Of a stretch of 52,898 bases of DNA, positions 17,082 through 26,730 are shown one piece after another. The position numbers and the translations under genes were made by a program. This DNA is from JBCAWW01 sp039024315. Its GTDB lineage: Bacteria > Bacteroidota > Bacteroidia > J057. The DNA lies in contig JBCCQN010000030.1 in assembly GCA_039024315.1 (NCBI GenBank), forward strand, positions 1-52,898, written 5' to 3'. Below the pieces are notes generated by a model. The model was not told the origin of the DNA, did no database searches, and saw only the letters and a program-made list of their open reading frames with translations. Every line of letters starts with the position of its first letter. Within the stretch, counting starts at the first letter, position 1.

Positions 17082-19169
17082 ATGAAATTGCGATCTTTCG
17101 TTCCAGGCGGTCTTCTTCTCGCCCTTTTTCTCTTTAGCTCATATACCCTCCACAATGGAGAAAGAAAAAGCGAAACCATCTTGCGTCTCATGATGCAAGG
17201 GATGCAGTATTATCACTACCAACCCCAATCGGTTGACGACAATTTTGCCAGCAAAGTTTTTGAACAATACCTCCAAAAACTAGATTATAATAAGCGTTTT
17301 CTCACGGCCCAAGATGTGGCGACCCTTCGTCGATACGAATATCTCGTAGATGAGGAGATCAATGACCGTACTTATGAGTTGTTTGATCTGTCCATTCAGT
17401 TGTATGACAAACGCTTGGCGGAAGCCGAAGGCTATTACCGAGAAATCTTAGCCAAACCCTTCGACTTTAGCATTGAAGAGACACTCGATACAGATGTCGA
17501 AAATATGGACTTTGCGCAAGATGAGGCTGCGGTTAAAGACCGCTGGCGCCAAGTCTTAAAATACCAAACTTTGACTCATCTCGTCAGCGCTATCGAAAAA
17601 CAGGAAAAAGCGGAAGATGATGATGAGATCAAAAACAAAAGCATGGAGCAGATGGAAGCTGAGGCCCGTAAAAAAGTCCTCAAAAATAATGACAACTATT
17701 TCCGTCGCTTAGCTAAGCTAGATGTAGAAGATCATCTGGCTGATTATATGAATGCCATCACCGAAATTTTTGATCCCCATACCGCCTATTTCCCTCCTAA
17801 GGATAAAGAAAATTTTGACATTGCTATCTCAGGCCAGCTCGAAGGTATCGGTGCCTCACTAGTCGAACAGGATGGTTATATCAAGGTGGTGACAATCGTA
17901 CCTGGCAGTGCTTGTTCTTTGCAAGGGGATTTAGAGGTAGGTGATTTGATCCTCAAAGTGGGTCAAGGCAAAAAAGAACCCGTTGACGTAGTCAATATGG
18001 ATATCGATGATGCCATCAAGATGATTCGCGGGCCCAAAGGTACAGAAGTGCGCCTTACCGTTCGTAAGATCGACAATAGCGAAAAACTTATTCCCATCAT
18101 TCGCGATGTAGTGATTCTAGAAGACACTTATGCTCGTTCTTTCCTCTTAGAAAACGATAAGTCAGATGACCAATATGGCTACATTAACTTGCCTAAATTC
18201 TACACCAACTTCAATAGTAAGGATGGTCGTCGCTGTGCTACTGATGTAGCGATGGAAATCGAAAAGCTTAAGCAGGAAGGTATCGAAGGGCTAATCATTG
18301 ATCTGCGTGGCAATGGCGGTGGTTCGCTCAACGATGTGGTGGAAATGGCTGGCCTCTTTATCGAAAAAGGCCCTATCGTGCAGGTCAAATCCCGCGATCG
18401 CGCTCCTTACATCATGGCGGATAAAGATCCTCGCATTCAATATGACGGTCCCTTGATCATCATGGTAAACAGCCTCAGCGCCTCTGCTTCTGAGATTTTA
18501 GCGGCTGCTATCCAGGATTATGATCGCGGCGTGATCGTGGGGAGTGAGTCCACTTTTGGTAAAGGTACCGTCCAACGATTTGTCAACCTCGACAATTTTC
18601 TTCGTGGCCAAACCGATTTAAAACCACTAGGTGAACTCAAGCTGACCACCCAAAAGTTTTATCGTATTGATGGTGGTGCCACTCAGCATCGTGGTGTAAT
18701 TCCAGATATCGTACTACCGGACAATTATAGCTTACTAGAGATTGGCGAGAAAGAGCGCGAATACTCTATGCCTTGGGATGAAATTGAAGAAGTACCCTAC
18801 CGTACTTGGGAAAACCGCCCCAAAATCAAACAACTGCGCTCCAATAGTAAAGAACGTGTAGAAAACAACGAGACCTTTAGTCTGATCCAAGAAAACGCCA
18901 AACGTTTTAAGACTAGACGTACTAAATATGTCTATCCGCTGCAAATTGAAGCTTTCAGAACGGAAAAAGAAGCGATGGCAACTGAGGACAAGAAATTTGA
19001 AAATATCCGTCCAGAAATTGAAGGCCTCAGTGTAGATTTCCTTCCAACAGACCTAAGCTATATCGAAGCAGAAAAATCTCGCAAAGATCGCTGGGACAAA
19101 ATGCAAACAGCGCTCAAAGCAGATCCTTACGTTTATGAATCTATCATGATCATGAACGATATGAAATAG
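17082..19169 (+). CDS. prc: Carboxy-terminal processing protease (tail-specific protease, S41)
   Basis: 695 residues with an N-terminal signal/anchor (1-25), a Tsp-type N-terminal domain (about 30-220), a PDZ domain (about 235-330; IGASLVEQDGYIKV, GDLILKVGQG) and an S41 protease domain. It ends in the C-terminal extension typical of E. coli Prc-like proteins (about 560-695). The Ser-Lys dyad region is visible: S468 in SLSASASE, D479 and K494 in TFGKGTVQ. It degrades or trims periplasmic proteins from their C-termini. It is monocistronic, with a strong terminator 15 nt after the stop. Confidence 0.93.
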   Translation: MKLRSFVPGGLLLALFLFSSYTLHNGERKSETILRLMMQGMQYYHYQPQSVDDNFASKVFEQYLQKLDYNKRFLTAQDVATLRRYEYLVDEEINDRTYELFDLSIQLYDKRLAEAEGYYREILAKPFDFSIEETLDTDVENMDFAQDEAAVKDRWRQVLKYQTLTHLVSAIEKQEKAEDDDEIKNKSMEQMEAEARKKVLKNNDNYFRRLAKLDVEDHLADYMNAITEIFDPHTAYFPPKDKENFDIAISGQLEGIGASLVEQDGYIKVVTIVPGSACSLQGDLEVGDLILKVGQGKKEPVDVVNMDIDDAIKMIRGPKGTEVRLTVRKIDNSEKLIPIIRDVVILEDTYARSFLLENDKSDDQYGYINLPKFYTNFNSKDGRRCATDVAMEIEKLKQEGIEGLIIDLRGNGGGSLNDVVEMAGLFIEKGPIVQVKSRDRAPYIMADKDPRIQYDGPLIIMVNSLSASASEILAAAIQDYDRGVIVGSESTFGKGTVQRFVNLDNFLRGQTDLKPLGELKLTTQKFYRIDGGATQHRGVIPDIVLPDNYSLLEIGEKEREYSMPWDEIEEVPYRTWENRPKIKQLRSNSKERVENNETFSLIQENAKRFKTRRTKYVYPLQIEAFRTEKEAMATEDKKFENIRPEIEGLSVDFLPTDLSYIEAEKSRKDRWDKMQTALKADPYVYESIMIMNDMK

Positions 19170-19184
19170 TCTCACAAATTAGCC

Positions 19185-19219
19185 AAAAGCCCTTCCATGA
19201 GTCATGGAAGGGCTTTTTT
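19185..19219 (+). terminator. Intrinsic terminator of prc
   Basis: A perfect 15-bp stem (AAAAGCCCTTCCATG with its complement) around a 3-nt loop, ending in six T. The A-run on the other side makes it work for the convergent ankyrin gene as well. Confidence 0.93.
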
Positions 19220-19242
19220 GATTATACTTTATGAGATATTTC

Positions 19243-20859
19243 CTACTCAAGTAAGCGATTAATTTCGCCCTGATAGCCTTCATTTAAGCCCTCAATATAA
19301 GTGAGCCCTAGTTGGTTTTTCATACTCGGATCAGCCCCATGATTGATCAGCACCTTGATCGCTTTTACTTGACTGTTAAAAGCGGCAAAGTGCAACGGAG
19401 TGTTACCGTCTTCATTTTGGATATTGATGTCGGCCCCTGTATCTAACAATGCTTGAATCATTTCTCCTTCTCCGTACCAAGCGGATAAATGGATAGGCTG
19501 AATGCCTTTCTCCATCGCTGCACTGATATCTGCTCCCGCCTGAAATAATATCTGGGAGCAAGCAATTCTTCCTTTCACCGCTGCAATATGCAAAGGCGTT
19601 TGGGACAAATTATTGCGGGTTTCAACCTCAGCAGCGGCATCAACGAGCATTTGAATTACTCCCTTATGCCCTTCCTCCACCGCAGCATGCAGTGGCGTTG
19701 CGTATTTATAGTTTCGAGCGTTAACATCTGGCCCTTCTGCTAATATACTCTGTACAATTTCTCGATATCCCAATTCACAGGCTAGATGCAAAGGAGTGTT
19801 CCCTTCTTTATTCTTGATGGCTAGAGCCGCATTACTTTCCTTGAACTGCTTGATTATCCCCTGATGATTATTATCCAAAACCATTTGGTGCAAAGGTGTA
19901 TTGCCTTTGGCATCTTGCTGGATATGCTTGATAGCAGTTTGCGGAAGTTCCTCAGCTGACTTTTTGCGGCGCATGATGTTGGGTAAGATCGAACTTGTCC
20001 GCTTTGGCTGAGGAATTACCTTTACTTCGGTTTGCTTTGCAGGAATAATGCGTTCCTTAGAGGCGGTTTTTAAAGCCACCTTTTTGGTTGGGATTGCCAT
20101 TCTTCCCGGAGCAACCGCTGGTAATTTAGGTTCAGCATGTACGGGCTGTCCGAGCGGAAAATCAAATGGATTTTTTAAGTGCCTGAGCATTGCTGCCGCT
20201 AGCATACCACCATTTAAATATGCGGCCATTCCTAATTGCTCTTCCACGACTGCGTAGGTTTTATGATCAGGCTTTGCCGAGTCAAGATCAGTCAGTTGTA
20301 AGTACATACTACTCCCTATCGCTAAGTGGGTCGTATAGGCCATAGGATTTGATTCTCCAATCAATTGAATGAGATGGATGAGTTCCTTTTCTGACCAATT
20401 TTCAGCCTCTGGAGCCCATATACCAAGCGCTACTTCCTCTTGGGTTCGGGCACGAATATTCTGCCCCAAAGTGGCAAACTCGCGTAGTACTTTCACTAAA
20501 GCAGGCTCAGCCAAACTGCCACTAATTACGCGGATAATAGCTTTTACTCCTTTAGCAGGCACCATTTTCCAGCAACTTTCCTCATAAAGAGTGGAAGTTT
20601 GACGATCAAATAAAATTACGTCTTGAATATTACTGCACAATTCATTACCCACTACATAGCCACGACAGGCGCGCGCATCTGGTGGTAAGTGACCAGCAAA
20701 CCAGCGCCTTAGCGCTGATGCGTGTACGTTAGAAGAATTAGGTTGATGAGCAAGGGGTTGTAGTAATTTTTGCAACTGGCGAACGTCTTTATTTAGTTCG
20801 TCAGCTGGAAGATTTAGTTTTTCCAGTGTCATCATTTTACATTTCCCCTTTCTATTCAT
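19243..20859 (-). CDS. DUF6602-like domain fused to ankyrin repeats
   Basis: About 538 residues if started at the ATG at 20859. Alternative starts are 20883 and the MM pair at 20830-20835, which sits behind GGGG. The N-terminal 220 residues (ALRRWFAGHLPPDARACRGYV, NIQDVILFDRQ, VKAIIRVIS) resemble DUF6602, a domain thought to have a restriction-endonuclease-like fold; that assignment is tentative. A basic proline-rich linker follows (about 240-310). Then come six to seven ankyrin repeats (about 315-535; GNTPLHLACELGYREIVQSIL and relatives). It is cytoplasmic, with no signal peptide. It is divergent from the MoxR/DUF5682 set, 115 nt away, and could be part of that system. Confidence 0.7.
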   Translation of the reverse strand: MNRKGKCKMMTLEKLNLPADELNKDVRQLQKLLQPLAHQPNSSNVHASALRRWFAGHLPPDARACRGYVVGNELCSNIQDVILFDRQTSTLYEESCWKMVPAKGVKAIIRVISGSLAEPALVKVLREFATLGQNIRARTQEEVALGIWAPEAENWSEKELIHLIQLIGESNPMAYTTHLAIGSSMYLQLTDLDSAKPDHKTYAVVEEQLGMAAYLNGGMLAAAMLRHLKNPFDFPLGQPVHAEPKLPAVAPGRMAIPTKKVALKTASKERIIPAKQTEVKVIPQPKRTSSILPNIMRRKKSAEELPQTAIKHIQQDAKGNTPLHQMVLDNNHQGIIKQFKESNAALAIKNKEGNTPLHLACELGYREIVQSILAEGPDVNARNYKYATPLHAAVEEGHKGVIQMLVDAAAEVETRNNLSQTPLHIAAVKGRIACSQILFQAGADISAAMEKGIQPIHLSAWYGEGEMIQALLDTGADINIQNEDGNTPLHFAAFNSQVKAIKVLINHGADPSMKNQLGLTYIEGLNEGYQGEINRLLE

Positions 20860-20974
20860 GGTCAAGAAGCATACCAAAAACATTTATCAATTATTCAATT
20901 ATTTACAATTTGCGAATATCCAAGAACTTAGAGCCTGATATCCAAGGAGATAGTACGTAAACCAAAATATCCAT

Positions 20975-21889
20975 ATGAGTCGTAGAATTGAAAACATTCG
21001 TGCTGGTGCCGATGAATTAGCAAGGTGGTTAGTCGATACTGTCCAATTGGGCACGGCCCAACGGCATGGTCTCAGTCCTCAAGAATGGCAAAGTCTTGCA
21101 GCTAGGATGATCGACGCTCAGGCCAAGGGATTAGCCAACCGGATAACAAGCCTCAGTAAACTATTTGAGCAAGCCAATTGGCAAGAAAGTGTCTTACAGT
21201 ACATTGGGGAACTATATATGCTGTGCGAAGCATTTCGTAATTATGAGCAATTGAGTCCTGCTTTGCAGAACGAATTACTCAACCAAGCAGGGGTGGGTCA
21301 ACGCAAGAAGGATATCCTACTTCAAGATGGACTCGCTGATGATTGGTTGGTCTTGGGACGAAAAGTGCGGCAAGAAGATCGCATGGAGGCACAAAAGACA
21401 TACTTATATAGTCCTGTCCATCAACGTTTTGCTATGCTACTGGAGTTTGCCTTCGGCAGGGGTAGTGCATTTGAAACCCACCTAGAAGTTGGTACGCGAT
21501 TTCAGGCTGAGATGGTATATTATCCTGCTGCTTTTCCGCTCAGAGCTTGGTTCAAGGAAGGGGCTACACCGGTCAATGGCTTTACCTTACCTACTCAGTA
21601 CGCCTCTATCTCTGAGATGCAAATTGCCTTTGCTAGGGCTTTACAGGCCAACCCATTTCTCGGTAGTTTTCCAGCCTTAATTGATGGCTTGATACCCTAT
21701 CAAAACAACCACAAACTTGGCTTGAAAGACAAAGCCCAAGACGCAATTCCCTTGCCTGCTCAATACAAAAAAATCTGGCACCTATTTGCCATTAGCGGCG
21801 GTCAGCCCACGCCTGTATTTGGCGAATGGGACGGCCGACAATTTACTCCTCTAGGTATGTTAGATCAACAACAATGGACAAGACTATAA
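20975..21889 (+). CDS. SWIM-associated protein lacking the zinc finger (C-terminal part only)
   Basis: 304 residues. The opening (GADELARWLVDTVQLGTA, AARMIDAQAKGLANRI) matches the region that follows the SWIM zinc finger in proteins normally found beside DUF5691, AAA ATPase and DUF5682. Here the usual CxC...CxH finger and the ~100 residues around it are absent. There is no room for them, since the divergent gene begins about 100 nt upstream. It is the first gene of a tightly packed operon and overlaps the next gene by 16 nt. The function is unknown; in the full-length form the SWIM finger would bind DNA or protein. Confidence 0.6.
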   Translation: MSRRIENIRAGADELARWLVDTVQLGTAQRHGLSPQEWQSLAARMIDAQAKGLANRITSLSKLFEQANWQESVLQYIGELYMLCEAFRNYEQLSPALQNELLNQAGVGQRKKDILLQDGLADDWLVLGRKVRQEDRMEAQKTYLYSPVHQRFAMLLEFAFGRGSAFETHLEVGTRFQAEMVYYPAAFPLRAWFKEGATPVNGFTLPTQYASISEMQIAFARALQANPFLGSFPALIDGLIPYQNNHKLGLKDKAQDAIPLPAQYKKIWHLFAISGGQPTPVFGEWDGRQFTPLGMLDQQQWTRL

Positions 21890-23388
21890 TCAGCTGGGAT
21901 ACCCTCAAATCCTCTGCCACCGCAGGGCTCAATCGAATAGCGCTCCCTCAAAATCAGAGCGGCGAATATTTGTTAGCGCAACTAGCTTGGCATAGCCTCA
22001 AATATAAAGCAGGACAACAATTGCAAGCGCCAGATTCTGCATCTACGCCAGCGCCAGACGATCACTTAATAGGGCTCAACCGTAAGAGTGCAACCGCATT
22101 GGCAAAATTGATTGGCCAAAGCAATGAGGACGGTATATTTGAACTCTTAGCGCTATGCCAAGTCCACCATCGCAGGATTTCCGCCAGTTTATTACCCCTC
22201 TTCTTTGATTGGGCGATGCGAGCGAGCATCAGTAGTGAACAGGTTTTGTCCCTAGTCGGGGAACGCGGCAAATGGTTGGCAGGCCTGCATCCAGATTGGC
22301 AAGCCTTATTGCCTCTCGCAGATTCTGCATGGCTAGAGGGCAATCTCAACGAGCAATGTATCTGGCTCAGTCAAAAAAGAAAAACAGCGCCAGCCGAAGC
22401 AAGAGATCTTCTCCTCTCAAGATTAGCCCAACAAGCCAATGCCAAAGCACAGGCACAGCTCATTTCCTGTTTGCATATAGGACTTAGCCAGGCCGATGAA
22501 ACGGTCTTACAAGAAGCATATCATCACAAAAGAAAGGAAGTCAGACAAAATGCCGCACTCTTGCTCGCCAGGCTCCCTAATAGTGAATTCGTACAAAATC
22601 TCATAGATTTCAGTGCTGAATTGTGGGACTACCAGCAAGGATTTCAGATTCATCTCAGTGATGAAAACGTTGCCGTCCTAAAGGCTTTTGAACTGGGAAA
22701 AATCCCATTAGCTCAGCTGCAACTAGGCGAGAAAAACCGTCTGCTGGCTCAATTAATGAGCGTGATCCCATTGAGCCATTGGGAGGAAAAGTTGGCCATG
22801 GTACCCGCTCTTTTGCTTAACACCATTGCAGACAATGAGAATGCCGACTGGTTGTTGAGTAGCTGGTTGATGGCAGCAGCGAGCCAAGGGCGAAAAGACT
22901 GGGCTTTGGCCATGATGGATTATTTATTTTCTGCCGCCAAAGAGGATAGCCCCGAATTAATCGTGAACTGGCTCCATCAGCTACCTGACGGCTATTTACC
23001 CGTATTGGCCAATCTAATCATCGATCAGGAATGGGAATCACTCCTCAAACGACATCTCCAAAATCTATCCGATGAAAGCAGCTTGGGGTTCTGGATTCGC
23101 TTTATCAAACTTAGCAAGCGAGAGTTACCTTCCAATATTGCTCTGGCCTTCGGACAACGCTTAGTCAAGATCATCGCTCGTCAATATCATCCTAGCTTTT
23201 GGCTCCGCCAGTCCCTGTATCATCTGCCTCAGATGGTACAATGGTTTCCCACCGAAAGCTATCTTCGACTAGCCCAATTATGGGCTACTGATCCTTTTGA
23301 ACAGTTCTGGCAAAACGAACAGCAAGAAGCTGCCCTCAAAAAACTTTCCTTTCGCTATCAATTAGCCAAAAGTTTCCAATCACAATAA
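21874..23388 (+). CDS. DUF5691 family protein
   Basis: 504 residues from the ATG at 21874 (MDKTIISWDTLKSSATAGLNR). The frame extends upstream to 21826, but that would deepen the overlap with the previous gene. It is all-helical, with HEAT-like stretches (HHKRKEVRQNAALLLARLPN), consistent with DUF5691. The start overlaps the preceding gene by 16 nt and the MoxR-like gene follows after 24 nt, so they form one operon. DUF5691 has no known activity; it is probably a scaffold for the ATPase. Confidence 0.75.
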   Translation: MDKTIISWDTLKSSATAGLNRIALPQNQSGEYLLAQLAWHSLKYKAGQQLQAPDSASTPAPDDHLIGLNRKSATALAKLIGQSNEDGIFELLALCQVHHRRISASLLPLFFDWAMRASISSEQVLSLVGERGKWLAGLHPDWQALLPLADSAWLEGNLNEQCIWLSQKRKTAPAEARDLLLSRLAQQANAKAQAQLISCLHIGLSQADETVLQEAYHHKRKEVRQNAALLLARLPNSEFVQNLIDFSAELWDYQQGFQIHLSDENVAVLKAFELGKIPLAQLQLGEKNRLLAQLMSVIPLSHWEEKLAMVPALLLNTIADNENADWLLSSWLMAAASQGRKDWALAMMDYLFSAAKEDSPELIVNWLHQLPDGYLPVLANLIIDQEWESLLKRHLQNLSDESSLGFWIRFIKLSKRELPSNIALAFGQRLVKIIARQYHPSFWLRQSLYHLPQMVQWFPTESYLRLAQLWATDPFEQFWQNEQQEAALKKLSFRYQLAKSFQSQ

Positions 23389-23412
23389 GCCCTCAACTTT
23401 GTAACTTCGTAT

Positions 23413-24492
23413 ATGGCAAGCATTATCAGACAGTTTGCGGAACAAGAATTTGCCGCGGAACTCAATGCCCTCAAGGCAGTAGACACATATCCCAAACCCG
23501 CCAATTGGCAATTATCACCTTGGGCGGTATTGCAGTATATCATGGGTACTGAGCTTGAAAATGGCTTCAAAATTAGTCCCAAATACATCGGTAATGTACG
23601 CCTTATCGAAGTAGCCATCGCCTCCTTGACGACTGAGCGCGCCTTGCTTTTACTAGGCGTTCCCGGCACGGCAAAAACTTGGGTGGCAGAACATTTAGCC
23701 GCAGCAATTTCAGGTGATTCTAGCCTATTGATCCAAGGCTCAGCGGGCATGGGAGAAGAAAGTATTCGTTACAGCTGGAATTACGCCCAACTGCTCGCCA
23801 AAGGCCCTAGCAAGAAAGCGATGATCCCTAGTCCAGTCTTAAGGGCTATGGAGATGGGCAAGATTGCCCGCATTGAGGAATTGACGCGTATTTCGGCGGA
23901 TGTTCAAGACACCCTGATCACGATACTTTCTGAAAAAATGTTGCCAATCCCCGAACTGGACGAAATTCAGCAAGCGAGGCAAGGTTTTAATATTATCGCT
24001 ACTGCCAATGATCGAGACCAAGGGGTCAATGAGCTGTCCAGCGCCTTGAAACGCCGTTTTAATACGGTGGTATTACCTCTACCGGCTAGTCTAGAAGAAG
24101 AAGTCTCTATCGTTTCGCAACGTGTAAATAAACTTCAAAAACAGTTAGAACTCCCTCACGAGCTCAACGCCCTAGAGGAAATCCAGCGCTTGGTCACGGT
24201 ATTTCGAGAATTACGCTCTGGCCAAAGTATTGATCAGCGCACCCGACTTAAAAGTCCCTCAGCCACTCTGAGTTCTGCGGAAGCCATCTCTGTGATGACC
24301 CACGGCCTGTCTTTGGCCGCTCATTTTGGCGACGGGCAATTAAAGGCAGATGATTGGGCGGCAGGCATGGTGGGTGCTATCGTCAAAGAACCCGAATCGG
24401 ACCAGAAAGTCTTGCAGGAATATCTCGAAACCATCGTCAAAGAGCGAGACGGTTGGATGGATATCTACCGCGCTTGTAAAGCACTCATATAA
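23413..24492 (+). CDS. MoxR-like AAA+ ATPase
   Basis: 359 residues. Walker A is GVPGTAKT (82-89). The Walker B region is IARIEELTR, with acidic residues in the expected place, followed by sensor-like IIATANDRDQGVNE and the arginine-finger segment SALKRRFNTVVLP. MoxR ATPases remodel protein partners and usually work with a von Willebrand A (VWA) protein. No VWA gene follows here, although it does in many relatives of this cluster. Confidence 0.88.
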   Translation: MASIIRQFAEQEFAAELNALKAVDTYPKPANWQLSPWAVLQYIMGTELENGFKISPKYIGNVRLIEVAIASLTTERALLLLGVPGTAKTWVAEHLAAAISGDSSLLIQGSAGMGEESIRYSWNYAQLLAKGPSKKAMIPSPVLRAMEMGKIARIEELTRISADVQDTLITILSEKMLPIPELDEIQQARQGFNIIATANDRDQGVNELSSALKRRFNTVVLPLPASLEEEVSIVSQRVNKLQKQLELPHELNALEEIQRLVTVFRELRSGQSIDQRTRLKSPSATLSSAEAISVMTHGLSLAAHFGDGQLKADDWAAGMVGAIVKEPESDQKVLQEYLETIVKERDGWMDIYRACKALI

Positions 24493-24504
24493 TCAAAAAG
24501 CGAC

Positions 24505-26709
24505 TTGCACAAAGTATTTGGCATCAGACATCATGGTCCGGGATCAGCCCGGCGACTGGAGGCAGCTCTCACTGCTTATGAGCCTGATATGATTTTGGTA
24601 GAAGGTCCTCCCGAAGGCGAGCAGCTCCTCCCCTATCTGGCCGAGCCCGATTTACAAGCGCCAGTAGCCATCTTGGTCTATGATCCCAAATCTCCTCAAC
24701 AGGCTAGTTTTTATCCTTTTGCCTCTTTTTCGCCTGAGTGGATTGCACTGCAATATGCCTATCGCAAGGAGGTGCCGTTAAAGTTTAACGACCTCTCAAT
24801 CGCCAACACATGGCCCGAAAAAGAGGGAAGCGTTCCACGCAGTGGCCCTCACCCTCTCAGCCTAATAGCCGAAGCTGCTGGCTACTCCTCTGGGGAAGAA
24901 TGGTGGGATAAAGTGGTGGAAAATATGCCAGAAGCAGAGGATCATTTTGCCGCTATTTTGGAGCTCATGCGGGAAGCAAGGCGTATGGCAAACCAAAAGC
25001 AGGAAGTGGATATCTACAATCTCCGTCGAGAAGCGATGATGCGTAAACATATCAGGGCCGCCATCAAAGCGGGTTATGAGCGGATTGCGGTGATTTGTGG
25101 GGCTTATCATGCCCCTGCACTTGATAGCTTACCAGCGGCCAAGCACGACAATCACATGCTCAAGGGTATGAAGCGCAAAAAGATGCAGGCTAGCTGGATA
25201 CCTTGGACCTATGAACGCTTAGCTTTTAGAAGCGGATATGGAGCAGGCGTAGCTTCACCAGCATGGTATGAGCTTATTTTTCAGTATCCAGAACGCGAAC
25301 GGGCCGAAAGATGGCTCAGTCTAGCCGCAAGCATGCTAAGAGAAGAGGGGCTCAACGCCTCCTCGGCTCAGGTGATAGATGCCGTCAATCTCGCCCAAAA
25401 TTTGGCCATCCTTCGCGGGCAAAGTCAAGCTAGTCTAGCCGAATTGCAGGAGAGTCTGATTAGTGTCTTTGATGCAGGGAGCGAAGATCGTTTAACATGG
25501 ATTCACCAACGCTTGATTGTAGGTGATAAGATGGGACAAATTCCAGCCAATAGCCCTACTTTTCCCTTGCAAAAGGACTTACAGATCAAGCAAAAAAGTT
25601 TTAGGCTTAAGGTACAGGCTGAACCCAAAACTATCACCTTGGACCTTCGCAAAGAATTTGACCGTGCCAAAAGTGTCTTTTTACATCAGCTACAGATTTT
25701 GGAGATCGAATGGGCTCAAAGCCAGCAGGTTACCAAACATGATGGCACTTTTCGCGAGGTCTGGGAACTTGCTTGGCAACCATTGACCGAATTGCAAGTT
25801 GTCGAAGCCGCCACTTGGGGAAATACTGTCTATCAGGCTTGCCAAAGTTTGGTCCAGCACCGACTCAATCAGGAAAATACCATCCTCGAGTTAGCAGCTT
25901 GGTTGGAGAAAGTCTTTTTAGCAGATCTAGATGAGGTCTTTCCGATCTTGGTCGCCAAACTGAGCCAACAGACCAATCTCTCTGAACAAGTGGCACCGCT
26001 TTTGCAAATTATTCCTCCTCTGGTCAATATTTACCGCTATGGAGACGTGCGGGAAAACCAAGGATATGACATCCTGCATTTGCTCAAAGGCTTGGTCCCT
26101 CGGCTTTGTATTGGTCTAGAAGAAGCTTGTCGACAATTGGATGATGATTTGGCTGAAACTCGATTTGCGGAGATTCAAGCGGCTCAGGCGGCATTTTCAC
26201 TAATGGCTAGTCTAGCTCATGAGGAATTGGACAAACTCTGTCAGCAATGGCAAAGCCAATTAGATTTTATCGTTCGGCAAGGCCGTATCCATCCCAGTAT
26301 AGATGGCTATATGCTGCGAATCTTATTTGACAATCAAAAATGGAAAGCAGAGGAGGTTGCGATCAAAATGGCTCAAATGCTCTCTCCTGCCACTGAGTAT
26401 CAAGCTGCTGCTCGTTGGATTGAAGGTCTGCTTGCTGGTAGTGGATTGTTATTGATCCACTATCCGCCACTTTTTTTGTTGTTGGATCGCTGGTTAGCGG
26501 AGATGCAAGAAGCACAGTTTCAGACTCATTTACCCCTGCTGCGCAGAACGTTTGCCCGTTTTAGCCATGGCGAACGGAGGCAAATGGGGGAAATTGCCAA
26601 GGAGGGAATCCGTCCTGAACAAACAGCAACCGAGCTCGCCCTAGACCCCAAGAGAGTGGAAATGGTGAGACCGATATTCGAGACTTTATTGGGGATCGTC
26701 AAAAATTGA
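24505..26709 (+). CDS. DUF5682 family protein (TraB/TIKI-like motifs)
   Basis: 734 residues, TTG start at 24505. The conserved opening HKVFGIRHHGPGSARRL begins at the second codon, and an in-frame stop lies 12 nt before it, so no earlier start is possible. GIRHHGPGS, MILVEGPPEGEQ, REAMMRKHI and AVICGAYHAPAL follow the order of motifs in TraB/ChaN/TIKI-type metal-dependent hydrolases (GxxH, ExxP, RD, GxxH); that superfamily link is my inference. The C-terminal 400 residues are helical. A REP-like motif at 24828-24845 encodes GSVPRS in frame. It is the last gene of the packed set. Confidence 0.75.
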   Translation: MHKVFGIRHHGPGSARRLEAALTAYEPDMILVEGPPEGEQLLPYLAEPDLQAPVAILVYDPKSPQQASFYPFASFSPEWIALQYAYRKEVPLKFNDLSIANTWPEKEGSVPRSGPHPLSLIAEAAGYSSGEEWWDKVVENMPEAEDHFAAILELMREARRMANQKQEVDIYNLRREAMMRKHIRAAIKAGYERIAVICGAYHAPALDSLPAAKHDNHMLKGMKRKKMQASWIPWTYERLAFRSGYGAGVASPAWYELIFQYPERERAERWLSLAASMLREEGLNASSAQVIDAVNLAQNLAILRGQSQASLAELQESLISVFDAGSEDRLTWIHQRLIVGDKMGQIPANSPTFPLQKDLQIKQKSFRLKVQAEPKTITLDLRKEFDRAKSVFLHQLQILEIEWAQSQQVTKHDGTFREVWELAWQPLTELQVVEAATWGNTVYQACQSLVQHRLNQENTILELAAWLEKVFLADLDEVFPILVAKLSQQTNLSEQVAPLLQIIPPLVNIYRYGDVRENQGYDILHLLKGLVPRLCIGLEEACRQLDDDLAETRFAEIQAAQAAFSLMASLAHEELDKLCQQWQSQLDFIVRQGRIHPSIDGYMLRILFDNQKWKAEEVAIKMAQMLSPATEYQAAARWIEGLLAGSGLLLIHYPPLFLLLDRWLAEMQEAQFQTHLPLLRRTFARFSHGERRQMGEIAKEGIRPEQTATELALDPKRVEMVRPIFETLLGIVKN
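24828..24845 (+). repeat. REP-like motif inside the DUF5682 gene
   Basis: GAAGCGTTCCACGCAGTG, a variant of the consensus with three changes, is read as GSVPRS, the same peptide as in the symporter at 8258. Confidence 0.55.
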
Positions 26710-26730
26710 AAAAATCCCTATTTTACCGAC

